DNA of 9,819 bases from Lachnospiraceae bacterium UBA4316 (GTDB lineage Bacteria; Bacillota; Clostridia; Lachnospirales; Lachnospiraceae): the NCBI GenBank assembly GCA_002394535.1, contig DGUG01000101.1, positions 1,314 to 11,132 on the forward strand, given 5' to 3'. How positions within the stretch are numbered: position 1 is the first letter of the stretch; each line of letters opens with the position of its first letter. A program made the translations under genes and the position numbers. This document shows positions 1 to 6,985 of this stretch, in pieces. A model generated the notes under the pieces. It saw only the letters and a program-made list of their open reading frames with translations. It did not search any database and was not told the DNA's origin.

Positions 1-26
1 TGCTCTACCAACTGAGCTAAGCGCGC
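1..26 (-). tRNA. tRNA gene, 5' part only (cut by the window edge)
   Basis: Read on the minus strand, the sequence begins GCGCGCT (7-base acceptor strand), then TA, then the D-arm GCTC-AGTTGGTA-GAGC and A26. This is the canonical 5' quarter of a tRNA. The anticodon and 3' half lie outside the window, so the amino acid cannot be assigned. A strong promoter lies about 24 bases upstream, so a short leader removed by RNase P is expected. Confidence 0.92.
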
Positions 27-49
27 ATCCGATTTGTAACGCAAGTGCT

Positions 50-78
50 ATTATATTATAATGTTTTTTGAATTGCAA
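50..78 (-). promoter_or_regulatory. Sigma-A promoter of the tRNA gene
   Basis: On the minus strand the -35 box TTGCAA (73-78) and the -10 box TATAAT (50-55) are separated by exactly 17 bases. A second, overlapping TATAAT sits at 55-60 but would give only a 12-base spacer. Transcription should start near base 43, giving a leader of about 17 bases before the mature tRNA. The flanking A/T-rich sequence is typical of strong stable-RNA promoters. Confidence 0.8.
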
Positions 79-82
79 GGAT

Positions 83-129
83 TTTTTAGGAAAAATCGGC
101 ACAATGATAATATTTGAACAGGACCGGAG
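83..129 (+). promoter_or_regulatory. Weak candidate promoter and ribosome binding site for tatD
   Basis: A -10-like GATAAT at 106-111 lies 17 bases downstream of a poor -35 (TTTTTA, 83-88). Transcription would begin near 118. GGAG at 126-129 is the Shine-Dalgarno sequence, 6 bases before the ATG at 136. The RBS is convincing. The promoter is only plausible, because the -35 box matches the consensus at just three positions. Confidence 0.4.
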
Positions 130-135
130 ATATAC

Positions 136-900
136 ATGATCTACGAAACACACACACATTTTGATGACAAGGCGTTTGATGATGACAGGGAAGATGCCAT
201 AAGAGGAGCCTTGGCAGCGGGCGTGGGCAGATTTGTTAACATCGGTGCGTCAATGGATTCGAGCCGGGAGAGCATGGAACTTGCTCATAAATACCCTGAG
301 TTTCTGGCGGCGGTTGGGGTTCATCCGGAAGAGTGCAAAGATCTTACGGAAGATGATATGGCACAGCTTAAAGAATATACGGAAGATGATAATGTAGTAG
401 CAATAGGCGAAATAGGACTTGATTATTACTGGGATGAGCCGGAGCGCGACATACAGAAGAAATGGTTTGCAAGACAGATAAACCTTGCCCTTGAGACAAA
501 CCTTCCGATCATTGTGCATTCAAGAGAGGCCGCAAAGGACACATATGATATTATAAAGGCAGAAAATGCAGAAAAGGTCGGGGGCATTATACATTGTTTT
601 TCATACAGTGTAGAGGTTGCAAGGCAGTTTCTGGATGCGGGATTCTATATCGGAGTGGGAGGAGTCGTTACCTTTAAAAACGGCAGAAAACTGAAGGAAG
701 TAGTTGAGTACACCCCGCTTGAGCGTATAATGACCGAAACGGATTCACCCTATATGGCACCGGTTCCGAACAGAGGTAAGAGGAACACATCGGAGTATCT
801 TCCGTATATAATCAGGGAAATTGCGGATATCAAAGGGATATCCGTACAGGAGGTTGAAGAAGTTACATATAATAATGCAGTGAGGTTATTCGGAAAATAA
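136..900 (+). CDS. tatD: TatD family metal-dependent hydrolase (putative 3'-5' DNA exonuclease)
   Basis: This 254-residue protein is the normal length for the cytoplasmic TatD/YcfH family of TIM-barrel, divalent-metal hydrolases. Characterised members act as 3'-5' exonucleases on DNA (some also on RNA) and as D-aminoacyl-tRNA deacylase-like enzymes, so the substrate here is not certain. All family metal ligands are visible: H6-x-H8 near the N-terminus, E92 in IGEIGLDYY, H128 in IIVHSRE, H153 in GIIHCF and D203 in TETDSPY. The usual Asp before the first HxH is Glu here (ETHTHF), a mild change. The GGAG at 126-129 supports the ATG start. The stop codon overlaps the start of rsmA (TAATG), so the two are translationally coupled. 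In many Firmicutes rnmV lies between them; it is absent here. Confidence 0.93.
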   Translation: MIYETHTHFDDKAFDDDREDAIRGALAAGVGRFVNIGASMDSSRESMELAHKYPEFLAAVGVHPEECKDLTEDDMAQLKEYTEDDNVVAIGEIGLDYYWDEPERDIQKKWFARQINLALETNLPIIVHSREAAKDTYDIIKAENAEKVGGIIHCFSYSVEVARQFLDAGFYIGVGGVVTFKNGRKLKEVVEYTPLERIMTETDSPYMAPVPNRGKRNTSEYLPYIIREIADIKGISVQEVEEVTYNNAVRLFGK

Positions 901-1757
901 TGGCAGATCTTGGAAGCGCAAAAAGCACGGCAAGTATTATAAATAAATACGGTTTTTCATTCCAAAAAAGATTCGGGCAGAACTTCCTGATAGACGAGCA
1001 TGTCCTTGATAAGATAGTTGATGCGGCTCTTATCGGGAAGGAAGACGGGGTCATTGAGATAGGCCCGGGAATCGGGACTATGACACAGCGACTGTGCGAA
1101 GCTGCATCAAAAGTAGTCGCAATTGAGATAGATAAGGAGCTTATTCCCATACTAAGCGAAACCATGTCCGGATATGATAACGTTAAGATCATAAATGCGG
1201 ATGTGATGAAAACAGATCTTGATAAGCTGATCAGAGACGAGTTCTCGGGAATGAGTGTTAAAGTTGTTGCCAATCTTCCTTATTATATTACCACTCCCAT
1301 AGTGATGAGCCTTCTTGAAAATCATCTGCCTGTTGAGAGCATTACGATAATGGTACAAAAGGAAGTGGCCCAGAGAATGCAGGCAGGTCCCGGAACAAAG
1401 GATTACGGAGCACTGTCTCTGGCTGTTCAGTATTATGCCGATACATACATTGCAGCAAATGTTCCGCCGAACTGTTTTATGCCCCGGCCAAAAGTCGGAT
1501 CCGGTGTTATCAGATTGACTGTACGTAAGGAGGCCGAAGTTGAAGTCACAGATGAAAAACTCATGTTTTCTCTTATTCGTGCCGCATTTAACCAAAGGAG
1601 AAAAACCCTTGTAAACGCTGTCACAAATTTTTCCGGTCTTGATTATTCTAAAGAAGATATTGAAAAAGCCCTTGCAGAGCTTGATATTTCAGAAAAGATA
1701 AGAGGGGAAGCCCTTAGTTTGCAACAGTTTGCCGATCTCTCCAATATTTTGACATAG
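900..1757 (+). CDS. rsmA: 16S rRNA (adenine(1518)-N6/adenine(1519)-N6)-dimethyltransferase
   Basis: This is RsmA (KsgA), 285 residues, the usual length. It uses S-adenosylmethionine to dimethylate two adjacent adenines in the 3'-terminal helix of 16S rRNA late in small-subunit assembly; its loss classically gives kasugamycin resistance. Visible motifs in order are FGQNFLID (residues 25-32), the SAM-binding loop EIGPGIGT (53-60), AIEID (74-78, the acidic residue that binds the SAM ribose), an Asp after INA (D101), the catalytic NLPYY (125-129), MVQKEVAQRM (141-150), and FNQRRKTL near the C-terminus, typical of the RNA-binding domain. The ATG overlaps the tatD stop by one base. The nearest SD-like GAGG (882-885) is 14 bases away, so initiation probably depends on coupling to tatD. 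Nothing looks degraded. Confidence 0.96.
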   Translation: MADLGSAKSTASIINKYGFSFQKRFGQNFLIDEHVLDKIVDAALIGKEDGVIEIGPGIGTMTQRLCEAASKVVAIEIDKELIPILSETMSGYDNVKIINADVMKTDLDKLIRDEFSGMSVKVVANLPYYITTPIVMSLLENHLPVESITIMVQKEVAQRMQAGPGTKDYGALSLAVQYYADTYIAANVPPNCFMPRPKVGSGVIRLTVRKEAEVEVTDEKLMFSLIRAAFNQRRKTLVNAVTNFSGLDYSKEDIEKALAELDISEKIRGEALSLQQFADLSNILT

Positions 1758-1777
1758 TACAATGACTATGATAAAAT
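1749..1777 (+). promoter_or_regulatory. Strong sigma-A extended -10 promoter overlapping the rsmA stop codon
   Basis: A perfect -35 TTGACA (1749-1754) lies 17 bases from TAAAAT (1772-1777), which is preceded by the extended -10 element TG at 1769-1770. The -35 box encodes the last residues of RsmA and its final A abuts the TAG stop (1755-1757). Transcription should begin near 1784, giving a leader of about 36 bases for the TPR/AAA-like gene. That gene can therefore be expressed independently of tatD-rsmA. Confidence 0.82.
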
Positions 1778-1789
1778 AGCGAAATAATG

Positions 1790-1811
1790 GGCACATGTTG
1801 TGCCTAAGGAG
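1790..1811 (+). promoter_or_regulatory. 5' UTR hairpin abutting the Shine-Dalgarno sequence of the TTG-initiated gene
   Basis: GGCAC (1790-1794) pairs with GTGCC (1800-1804) around a 5-base loop, with one further G-T pair outside it. AAGGAG (1806-1811) follows almost immediately and is 8 bases from the TTG at 1820. The strong SD is what decides the TTG start. The hairpin would sit at the very 5' end of the transcript from the promoter at 1749-1777 and could protect the message or tune ribosome access. Any function is inference. Confidence 0.55.
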
Positions 1812-1819
1812 TTTTTGTT

Positions 1820-4800
1820 TTGGATAAATACGAATATCAGGTCTGTGCCGACCAGATAAAATCATTGATCAAAGAGCATCGTTTCCAGGAAGCGATGGAC
1901 ATAGCAGATACGATCGATTGGAGAAGAGTTAAGAGCTTCTCTATGTTGTGTACGGTCAGCGAGATTTATAAAGTCACAAAGCACTACTCGGAAGCCAGAG
2001 ATATACTTCTTCTGGCTTATGAAAGATATCCCGACAGGGCAAATGTTGTCTATGCCCTTTGTGAGCTTGCCATTAAGCTTGATGAGATTCCCGATGCGAT
2101 TGACTACTACAGGGAATATGTTCACCTAAAACCCCACGACACAAACAGATATGTTCTGCTTTATAAGATTTACGATGCTCAGGATGTGCCTCTTGAAGAG
2201 AAGATTTCTCTTCTGGAAGAGTTCAAAAGGGCGGAATATACGGAAAAATGGGCCTATGAACTGGCGCTTTTGTATCATAAGGACGGACAGGAGACCAAGT
2301 GCGTGGAAACCTGCGATGAGCTTGCTCTTTGGTTCGGAGACGGACCTTATGTCAGGAAGGCTCTCGAATTAAAGATGCAGCATTCTCCGCTTACAAAAGA
2401 GCAGCAGCAGAAGTATGACGGAGTTTATGATGCTCCGAAGATTCCTACAGGGGAGACAGAAGAGACTGTTCATATATATGAGACACAGTCGATGCCGATA
2501 TACGCAAAAGGCGCAAGCCCTTATGAAACCGCACCGATGGGTGGCGATACGGGATCAATGCTTTCAAATGCAGGTAATAATCCGCAGGGAAACGGAAACC
2601 CTATGCCTGCACAGACGGCTCAGCCCGTACAGAGTGTACAGCAGCCTGTTCAACCGGCACACAGTGATTTTACGCAGACATCGGATATTCAGATCGCTCC
2701 GTACAGCAATGACAAGTATTCTACAATGAACCTTCAGGAAGAACTCGCCAGAAATATGGAAGAGTTCTATGCCAAGGAGCAAAATGTCATTCCTACTCCT
2801 TATTACGGAGTGACTTCCCAGTTATATGATCAATCACAGGAACAATTCATGCAGCAGCTCAATCAGGCAGGGCCTGTCTATCAACAGCCCGCATATGAAC
2901 AGCAGCCTGTATATGAGCAACCTGTCTATCAGCAGCCCGTATATGAACAGCAGCCTGTTTATGAGCAGCCCGTAGTACAGCAGCCGCAGCCGGTCGAACA
3001 ACCCCGGGAACCGCAGATTCAGGAACCGCAACCTCAGCAGTTACAACCCCAGCCGGCTCAGCAGCCGCAACCGGTTCAGCAGATTCAGCAGCCCCAGGAG
3101 ACTGTCAATCCGGAGGACGAGCAGGTTCCCGGCCAGATAGATCTTAGCGATTTCATGAGAGACTGGGAGGAGAAAAAGAAAAACGGGGAAGAGCAGCGTA
3201 AACAGCAGATACTCAACAAGACAAAAGAGCAGACTCAGGATATAATGGCACAGCTTGCCGGAGTTATCCCGGGTATTGAAAATGCCGTAAATACAGAACC
3301 GGACCCGACTAGACCGTCTGAGCAGACACAGGCGGACAATCAGGGCGGTAAAGTTAAGGAAGAGGAAAACAAAGTTACCGAAGAGGTAATTAAGGATGAT
3401 AAAAAGGGTGTTGTTACAAGAACAACCATTCCTTCTCCCGTGTTTGAAAGAGAGAATGTCAAGAGAACGGAATCGGGGGCAAGGATCAACGGACCTGCTA
3501 CGACTTCCATTACGGAAGCGATTCCTGATATTTTACCGGATGCCGATATACCTCTTTCCGGGGATGTACTTCCTTCGGGGAGAAAGCTTACACTCGCCGA
3601 AGAATACGGCGGAAACATAGCTCAGATCAGAAAAGAGGATGTTGAGCTTGTTAAACGTATGACGGGAGAACTTCCGGAGACGGAGGATAAAGCACCGGAA
3701 CCTGTAAAAGAGCCGGAACCGGAGGATTACGGGGAAACCGAAGAGATTGAAGAAGTTGAGCAGCCTGATCTTCCGGAAGACGAGGTCGTGGAAGAGGTTG
3801 CACAAGAACCGATACGCGAACCGGAACATGAACAAATGCCTGAGGCATCAGAACCTGCCGAGCCGTTGACGGAAGGGAAAGCAGAAGAACAAGTCAAAGA
3901 AAAAGAATCTGAGCCTGCAAATAATGAAGCTTCGGTTATACGTCACGGAATGACTGCCCCCATACAGTATCCGTATAATGTTGATGATCTTGGAGAGGTT
4001 GAGGAACTTGAGACAATAGATCAGCCTGATGAGGTTGATGATATGCTCAAGACTCGTCCCATACCTCAGGAAGAGATTGAGGCCAGGATGCGATATGAAG
4101 CCGGGATTGAAGAGGAATACTCGGCAGAAGAGGAGTCTTCCAAGAAGGCAAATCATCCCTCGTGGATGAAACTTGAAGAAAACGTGACCAGCCGTCGTGA
4201 GTTTGATGATACCGAAATGGCTATCTTCGGAAGATTTGAAGGAATAGAATCGCTTAAAGCCCAGATTGTTGACGTTATGGATGACATGAAAATGGAAGCA
4301 TCCCACGGCAACGTAATTGTTATGGGCTCTGAGAATTTCGGAAGAAAAGGACTTGCGATCGATATAGTAAAAGCGATCCAGACAATGGATTCCACATTCT
4401 CGGGTAAGGTTGCCAAGATTTCCGGAGAGGCCCTTAACAAGAAGAATATCCCGATGACGCTTCAAAAACTGCGTAACGGGGCGCTTATAGTCGAAAATGC
4501 AGGTGGTCTTACTCCCATTACTGTAAATGCCATTACAGAATCATTACAGAATGAAGTTGACTACATTCTTGTGGTATTTGAAGGCGAGAAGGAAACTCTT
4601 GAGCCGCTCCTTAACGGATGTGTCGAGACAAAGTCGGTTTTCGATGCAAGAATAGTAATAGATGATTTTTCCAATTCGGATCTTGTTGCTTATGCAAAGG
4701 GTTACGCAAGAGAGCTTGAGTACAGCATAGATGATATGGGAACGCTTGCTCTTTACAACAAGATCGGTGATATGCAGACAATAGATCATGTAGTCACGGT

Positions 4801-4942
4801 AGATGAGGTCATTGAGATAGTGGATAATGCCATACATCATGTTGATCGCAAGAATATGGCGCATTTTATGGACTTCCTTCTTGCGAAGAGATATGACGAT
4901 GATGACTACATTGTTCTGAGAGAGAAGGATTTTCTGAACTAA
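1820..4942 (+). CDS. TPR protein with long disordered middle and degenerate C-terminal AAA+ (CbxX/CfxQ-like) domain
   Basis: This 1040-residue, probably cytoplasmic protein has no signal peptide or membrane segment. Residues 1-200 form TPR-like helix pairs (clearest at about 39-106 and 142-175). Residues 220-440 are rich in Pro, Gln and Tyr and include a tandem 16-residue repeat (353-384). Residues 440-490 are charged and helical. Residues 500-790 are acidic and disordered. Residues 795-1000 follow the layout of the CbxX/CfxQ (SpoVK) AAA+ family, but the ATPase motifs are broken: the P-loop reads GSENFGRKG (836-844), Walker B reads ALIVEN (888-893) instead of hhhhDE, and the expected SRF arginine region reads SVF. 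It is therefore probably a non-hydrolysing scaffold. The start is TTG with AAGGAG 8 bases upstream. glgB follows after 27 bases with no promoter visible, suggesting co-transcription. The domain architecture is well supported; the biological role is unknown. Confidence 0.8.
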   Translation: MDKYEYQVCADQIKSLIKEHRFQEAMDIADTIDWRRVKSFSMLCTVSEIYKVTKHYSEARDILLLAYERYPDRANVVYALCELAIKLDEIPDAIDYYREYVHLKPHDTNRYVLLYKIYDAQDVPLEEKISLLEEFKRAEYTEKWAYELALLYHKDGQETKCVETCDELALWFGDGPYVRKALELKMQHSPLTKEQQQKYDGVYDAPKIPTGETEETVHIYETQSMPIYAKGASPYETAPMGGDTGSMLSNAGNNPQGNGNPMPAQTAQPVQSVQQPVQPAHSDFTQTSDIQIAPYSNDKYSTMNLQEELARNMEEFYAKEQNVIPTPYYGVTSQLYDQSQEQFMQQLNQAGPVYQQPAYEQQPVYEQPVYQQPVYEQQPVYEQPVVQQPQPVEQPREPQIQEPQPQQLQPQPAQQPQPVQQIQQPQETVNPEDEQVPGQIDLSDFMRDWEEKKKNGEEQRKQQILNKTKEQTQDIMAQLAGVIPGIENAVNTEPDPTRPSEQTQADNQGGKVKEEENKVTEEVIKDDKKGVVTRTTIPSPVFERENVKRTESGARINGPATTSITEAIPDILPDADIPLSGDVLPSGRKLTLAEEYGGNIAQIRKEDVELVKRMTGELPETEDKAPEPVKEPEPEDYGETEEIEEVEQPDLPEDEVVEEVAQEPIREPEHEQMPEASEPAEPLTEGKAEEQVKEKESEPANNEASVIRHGMTAPIQYPYNVDDLGEVEELETIDQPDEVDDMLKTRPIPQEEIEARMRYEAGIEEEYSAEEESSKKANHPSWMKLEENVTSRREFDDTEMAIFGRFEGIESLKAQIVDVMDDMKMEASHGNVIVMGSENFGRKGLAIDIVKAIQTMDSTFSGKVAKISGEALNKKNIPMTLQKLRNGALIVENAGGLTPITVNAITESLQNEVDYILVVFEGEKETLEPLLNGCVETKSVFDARIVIDDFSNSDLVAYAKGYARELEYSIDDMGTLALYNKIGDMQTIDHVVTVDEVIEIVDNAIHHVDRKNMAHFMDFLLAKRYDDDDYIVLREKDFLN
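2876..2971 (+). repeat. Two tandem 48-base units encoding a 16-residue Tyr/Gln/Pro repeat
   Basis: Units 2876-2923 and 2924-2971 match at 43 of 48 bases. Only one difference changes the protein (Ala to Val); the other four are silent. Each unit encodes the pattern VYQQP-x-YEQQPVYEQP. A degenerate continuation, VVQQPQPVEQP, follows. The repeat is in frame within the disordered middle of the TPR/AAA-like protein, and copy number may vary between strains by slippage or unequal recombination. Confidence 0.85.
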
Positions 4943-4969
4943 ATATTTAACAGGTCAAGGGGGTTTGAA

Positions 4970-6883
4970 ATGGCGGAATCCAAGAAGATCAGTCCGTTTG
5001 TTTCGGATATGGACATGTACTATTTTGGTACAGGTACTCATTATGATATCTACAAAAAACTTGGTGCGCATCTATGCACAAAGGGCGGTAAGAAGGGTGT
5101 ATATTTTGCCGTATGGGCACCGAATGCAAAGGAAGTTCATCTGATCTCGGATTATAACGGATGGAACGAAGACGAGTATCAGATGACAAGGCTCGAGCCC
5201 GCCGGAATATATGAAATATTTATTCCGGGAATGGGTATTGACTGTCTGTATAAATTTCTTATCACTACAAGCAACGGAGTAAAACTGTATAAGGCCGATC
5301 CCTTTGCCAACAAAGCCGAGCTTCGCCCGGGAACGGCCAGCGTTACAACAGACATATCCAAGATACGCTGGAGTGACTCGGCATGGATGAAAAAAAGAGC
5401 CGAGGCAAATCTTTTCGAATCACCTATTGCTATTTATGAATGTCATATCGGATCATGGATGAGACATCCGGGTCGTGAAGATGAGGGATTCTACAACTAT
5501 CGTGAGTTTGCCGACAGAATGACGGAATACCTTCTTGATATGCATTATACTCATATCGAGCTTATCGGCATTGCGGAGCATCCATTCGACGGTTCATGGG
5601 GATATCAGGTTACCGGGTATTATGCACCTACTACCAGATACGGATCGTGTGAAGACTTCGCATATATGGTCAATAAATTCCACAAGAACAACATTGGTGT
5701 GATACTTGACTGGGTTCCCGCACATTTTCCGAGAGATGCACACGGGCTGGCTGATTTTGACGGACAGGCTTTGTTTGAATATGCAGATCCGAGAAAAGGT
5801 GAGCATCCGGACTGGGGAACCAAGATATTTGACTACGGAAAATCGGAGGTCAAGAATTTCCTCATTGCAAATGCAATATTCTGGCTGAAGGAATATCATA
5901 TCGACGGACTACGTGTTGATGCGGTTGCATCCATGCTTTATCTTGATTACGGCAAGAAGGACGGACAGTGGATACCGAACAAGTATGGCGGAAACTACAA
6001 CCTGGAGGCAATAGAGTTCTTCAAGCATCTGAATTCATATGTAAAGGGTGTCTTCCCCGGAGTTATGATGATCGCGGAAGAGTCAACTGCATGGCCGAAG
6101 GTTACGGATATTCCGGAAAACGACGGTCTCGGATTTACTTTCAAGTGGAATATGGGATGGATGCATGACTTCTGTGACTATATGAAGCTTGATCCTATAT
6201 TCAGGAGAGACAATCATTATAAGATGACTTTTGCCATGAGTTATAATCATGCGGAAAAGTACATCCTTGTACTATCACATGATGAGGTAGTACATCTTAA
6301 GTGTTCGATGTTGAACAAGATGCCGGGATTTTATGTCGATAAATTTGCGAATCTCCGCGTGGGTTATACATATATGCTTGGACATTCCGGAAAGAAGCTT
6401 CTGTTCATGGGTCAGGAATTCGCACAGGATTCGGAATGGAGCGAAGAAAGGGAGCTTGACTGGCCTCTTCTTGAAGACAATCTTCATTCGGGAATGCAAA
6501 GCTATGTTCGTGAACTCTTAAAGCTTTATAACGAATATCCCTGTTTGTATGAGCTTGACCATGAAGAAGGTGGATTTTCATGGATCAATGCGGATGATAC
6601 TTACAAGAGTATATACTCATTCGTCCGCTACGACAGATCCCGGAAAAAGAGCCTGTTGTTCGTTTTGAATTTTACACCTATAGAAAGAGGCGATTACAGG
6701 GTGGGAGTTCCAAAAAGCGGAAAGTACAAGCTCCTTCTGTCATCGGATGATAAGTGCTTCGGAGGCAATTCCGAACCTTCGAAGAAAAAGGTATTTACGG
6801 CTGATAAGGTCAGCTGGGACGGCAGGGATTATTCGATTGCATATCCGCTTCCTGCATACGGTGCGGCAATCTTTGAGTTTTAA
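4970..6883 (+). CDS. glgB: 1,4-alpha-glucan (glycogen) branching enzyme, GH13
   Basis: GlgB cuts alpha-1,4 glucan chains and rejoins them as alpha-1,6 branches during glycogen synthesis in the cytoplasm. The N-terminal part holds a CBM48-like beta-sandwich (AVWAPNAKEVHLISDYNGW, about residues 48-66). The GH13 barrel follows, with DWVPAHFP, the nucleophile D317 in LRVDAVASMLYLDY, the acid/base E370 in IAEESTAWP, and D438 in LSHDEVVH. An all-beta C-terminal domain ends the protein. At 637 residues it is shorter than the roughly 730-residue enterobacterial enzyme, lacking the extra N-terminal (N1) domain, as in many Firmicutes. The SD AGGGGG (4958-4963) lies 6 bases before ATG. No other glycogen gene (glgC, glgA, glgP) is in the window. 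A terminator closes the transcript 19 bases after the stop. Confidence 0.95.
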   Translation: MAESKKISPFVSDMDMYYFGTGTHYDIYKKLGAHLCTKGGKKGVYFAVWAPNAKEVHLISDYNGWNEDEYQMTRLEPAGIYEIFIPGMGIDCLYKFLITTSNGVKLYKADPFANKAELRPGTASVTTDISKIRWSDSAWMKKRAEANLFESPIAIYECHIGSWMRHPGREDEGFYNYREFADRMTEYLLDMHYTHIELIGIAEHPFDGSWGYQVTGYYAPTTRYGSCEDFAYMVNKFHKNNIGVILDWVPAHFPRDAHGLADFDGQALFEYADPRKGEHPDWGTKIFDYGKSEVKNFLIANAIFWLKEYHIDGLRVDAVASMLYLDYGKKDGQWIPNKYGGNYNLEAIEFFKHLNSYVKGVFPGVMMIAEESTAWPKVTDIPENDGLGFTFKWNMGWMHDFCDYMKLDPIFRRDNHYKMTFAMSYNHAEKYILVLSHDEVVHLKCSMLNKMPGFYVDKFANLRVGYTYMLGHSGKKLLFMGQEFAQDSEWSEERELDWPLLEDNLHSGMQSYVRELLKLYNEYPCLYELDHEEGGFSWINADDTYKSIYSFVRYDRSRKKSLLFVLNFTPIERGDYRVGVPKSGKYKLLLSSDDKCFGGNSEPSKKKVFTADKVSWDGRDYSIAYPLPAYGAAIFEF

Positions 6884-6901
6884 TGTATAATACTGCATAT
6901 G

Positions 6902-6930
6902 AGACCTCTTCAAGAGTGAAGAGGTCTTTT
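6902..6930 (+). terminator. Intrinsic terminator after glgB
   Basis: A perfect 10-base-pair stem (AGACCTCTTC at 6902-6911 with GAAGAGGTCT at 6918-6927) closes a 6-base loop and runs into TTTT (6927-6930), then an A/T-rich stretch. The U-tract is short, but the stem is long and perfect. It separates the glgB transcript from the gene starting at 7013. Confidence 0.85.
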
Positions 6931-6934
6931 AATA

Positions 6935-6962
6935 TAAAGTTTTCGGGGAAGATGTCCGAAAT
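6935..6962 (+). promoter_or_regulatory. Candidate sigma-28/sigma-D (flagellar) promoter
   Basis: TAAAGTTT (6935-6942) matches the classical sigma-28 -35 element perfectly. TCCGAAAT at 6955-6962 stands in for GCCGATAA/T, with 16 bases between the TAAA core and this -10, inside the 14-16 range used by Bacillus sigma-D. Two or three positions of the -10 differ from consensus. It starts 5 bases after the glgB terminator and would give a leader of about 44 bases. I see no better sigma-A promoter in this gap. Confidence 0.6.
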
Positions 6963-6985
6963 ATGTATTGAAAATATTAGATCTG

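Noticed and set aside
80..97. Perfect 7-bp inverted repeat (GATTTTT-TAGG-AAAAATC) between the divergent tRNA and tatD promoters
   Set aside because: It is almost wholly A/T and lies in an A/T-rich spacer where such palindromes occur by chance. There is no second copy to suggest an operator.
1787..1807. Six-codon open frame (M-G-T-C-C-A) in the leader, a possible cysteine leader peptide
   Set aside because: It has no SD, begins about 3 bases after the predicted transcript start, and its codons are simply the hairpin sequence. The downstream gene has no link to cysteine.
1790..1820. Hairpin followed by a T-rich stretch (TTTTTGTTTT), resembling an intrinsic terminator after rsmA
   Set aside because: Seven bases including the SD separate the stem from the T-tract, the stem is only 5 bp, and it lies downstream of a strong promoter in a leader. 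It fits a 5' UTR element better than a terminator.
2876..2971. Tandem repeat considered as a CRISPR-like array
   Set aside because: The units are directly adjacent with no unique spacers and are in coding frame.
2834..3031. Minus-strand open frame rich in Leu across the Gln/Pro repeat
   Set aside because: It is the antisense reading of CAG/TAT/CCT repeat codons, without an RBS, and lies inside a clearly coding plus-strand frame.
3848..4465. Long (205 codon) minus-strand open frame and other antisense frames across the AAA-like domain
   Set aside because: They have no SD, implausible composition (rich in Phe, His, Cys, Ile runs), and overlap fully with the conserved plus-strand gene.
6884..6891. 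TGTATAAT just after the glgB stop, a perfect -10 box
   Set aside because: There is no -35 at suitable distance, the TG is at the wrong offset for an extended -10, and any transcript would immediately meet the terminator at 6902-6930.
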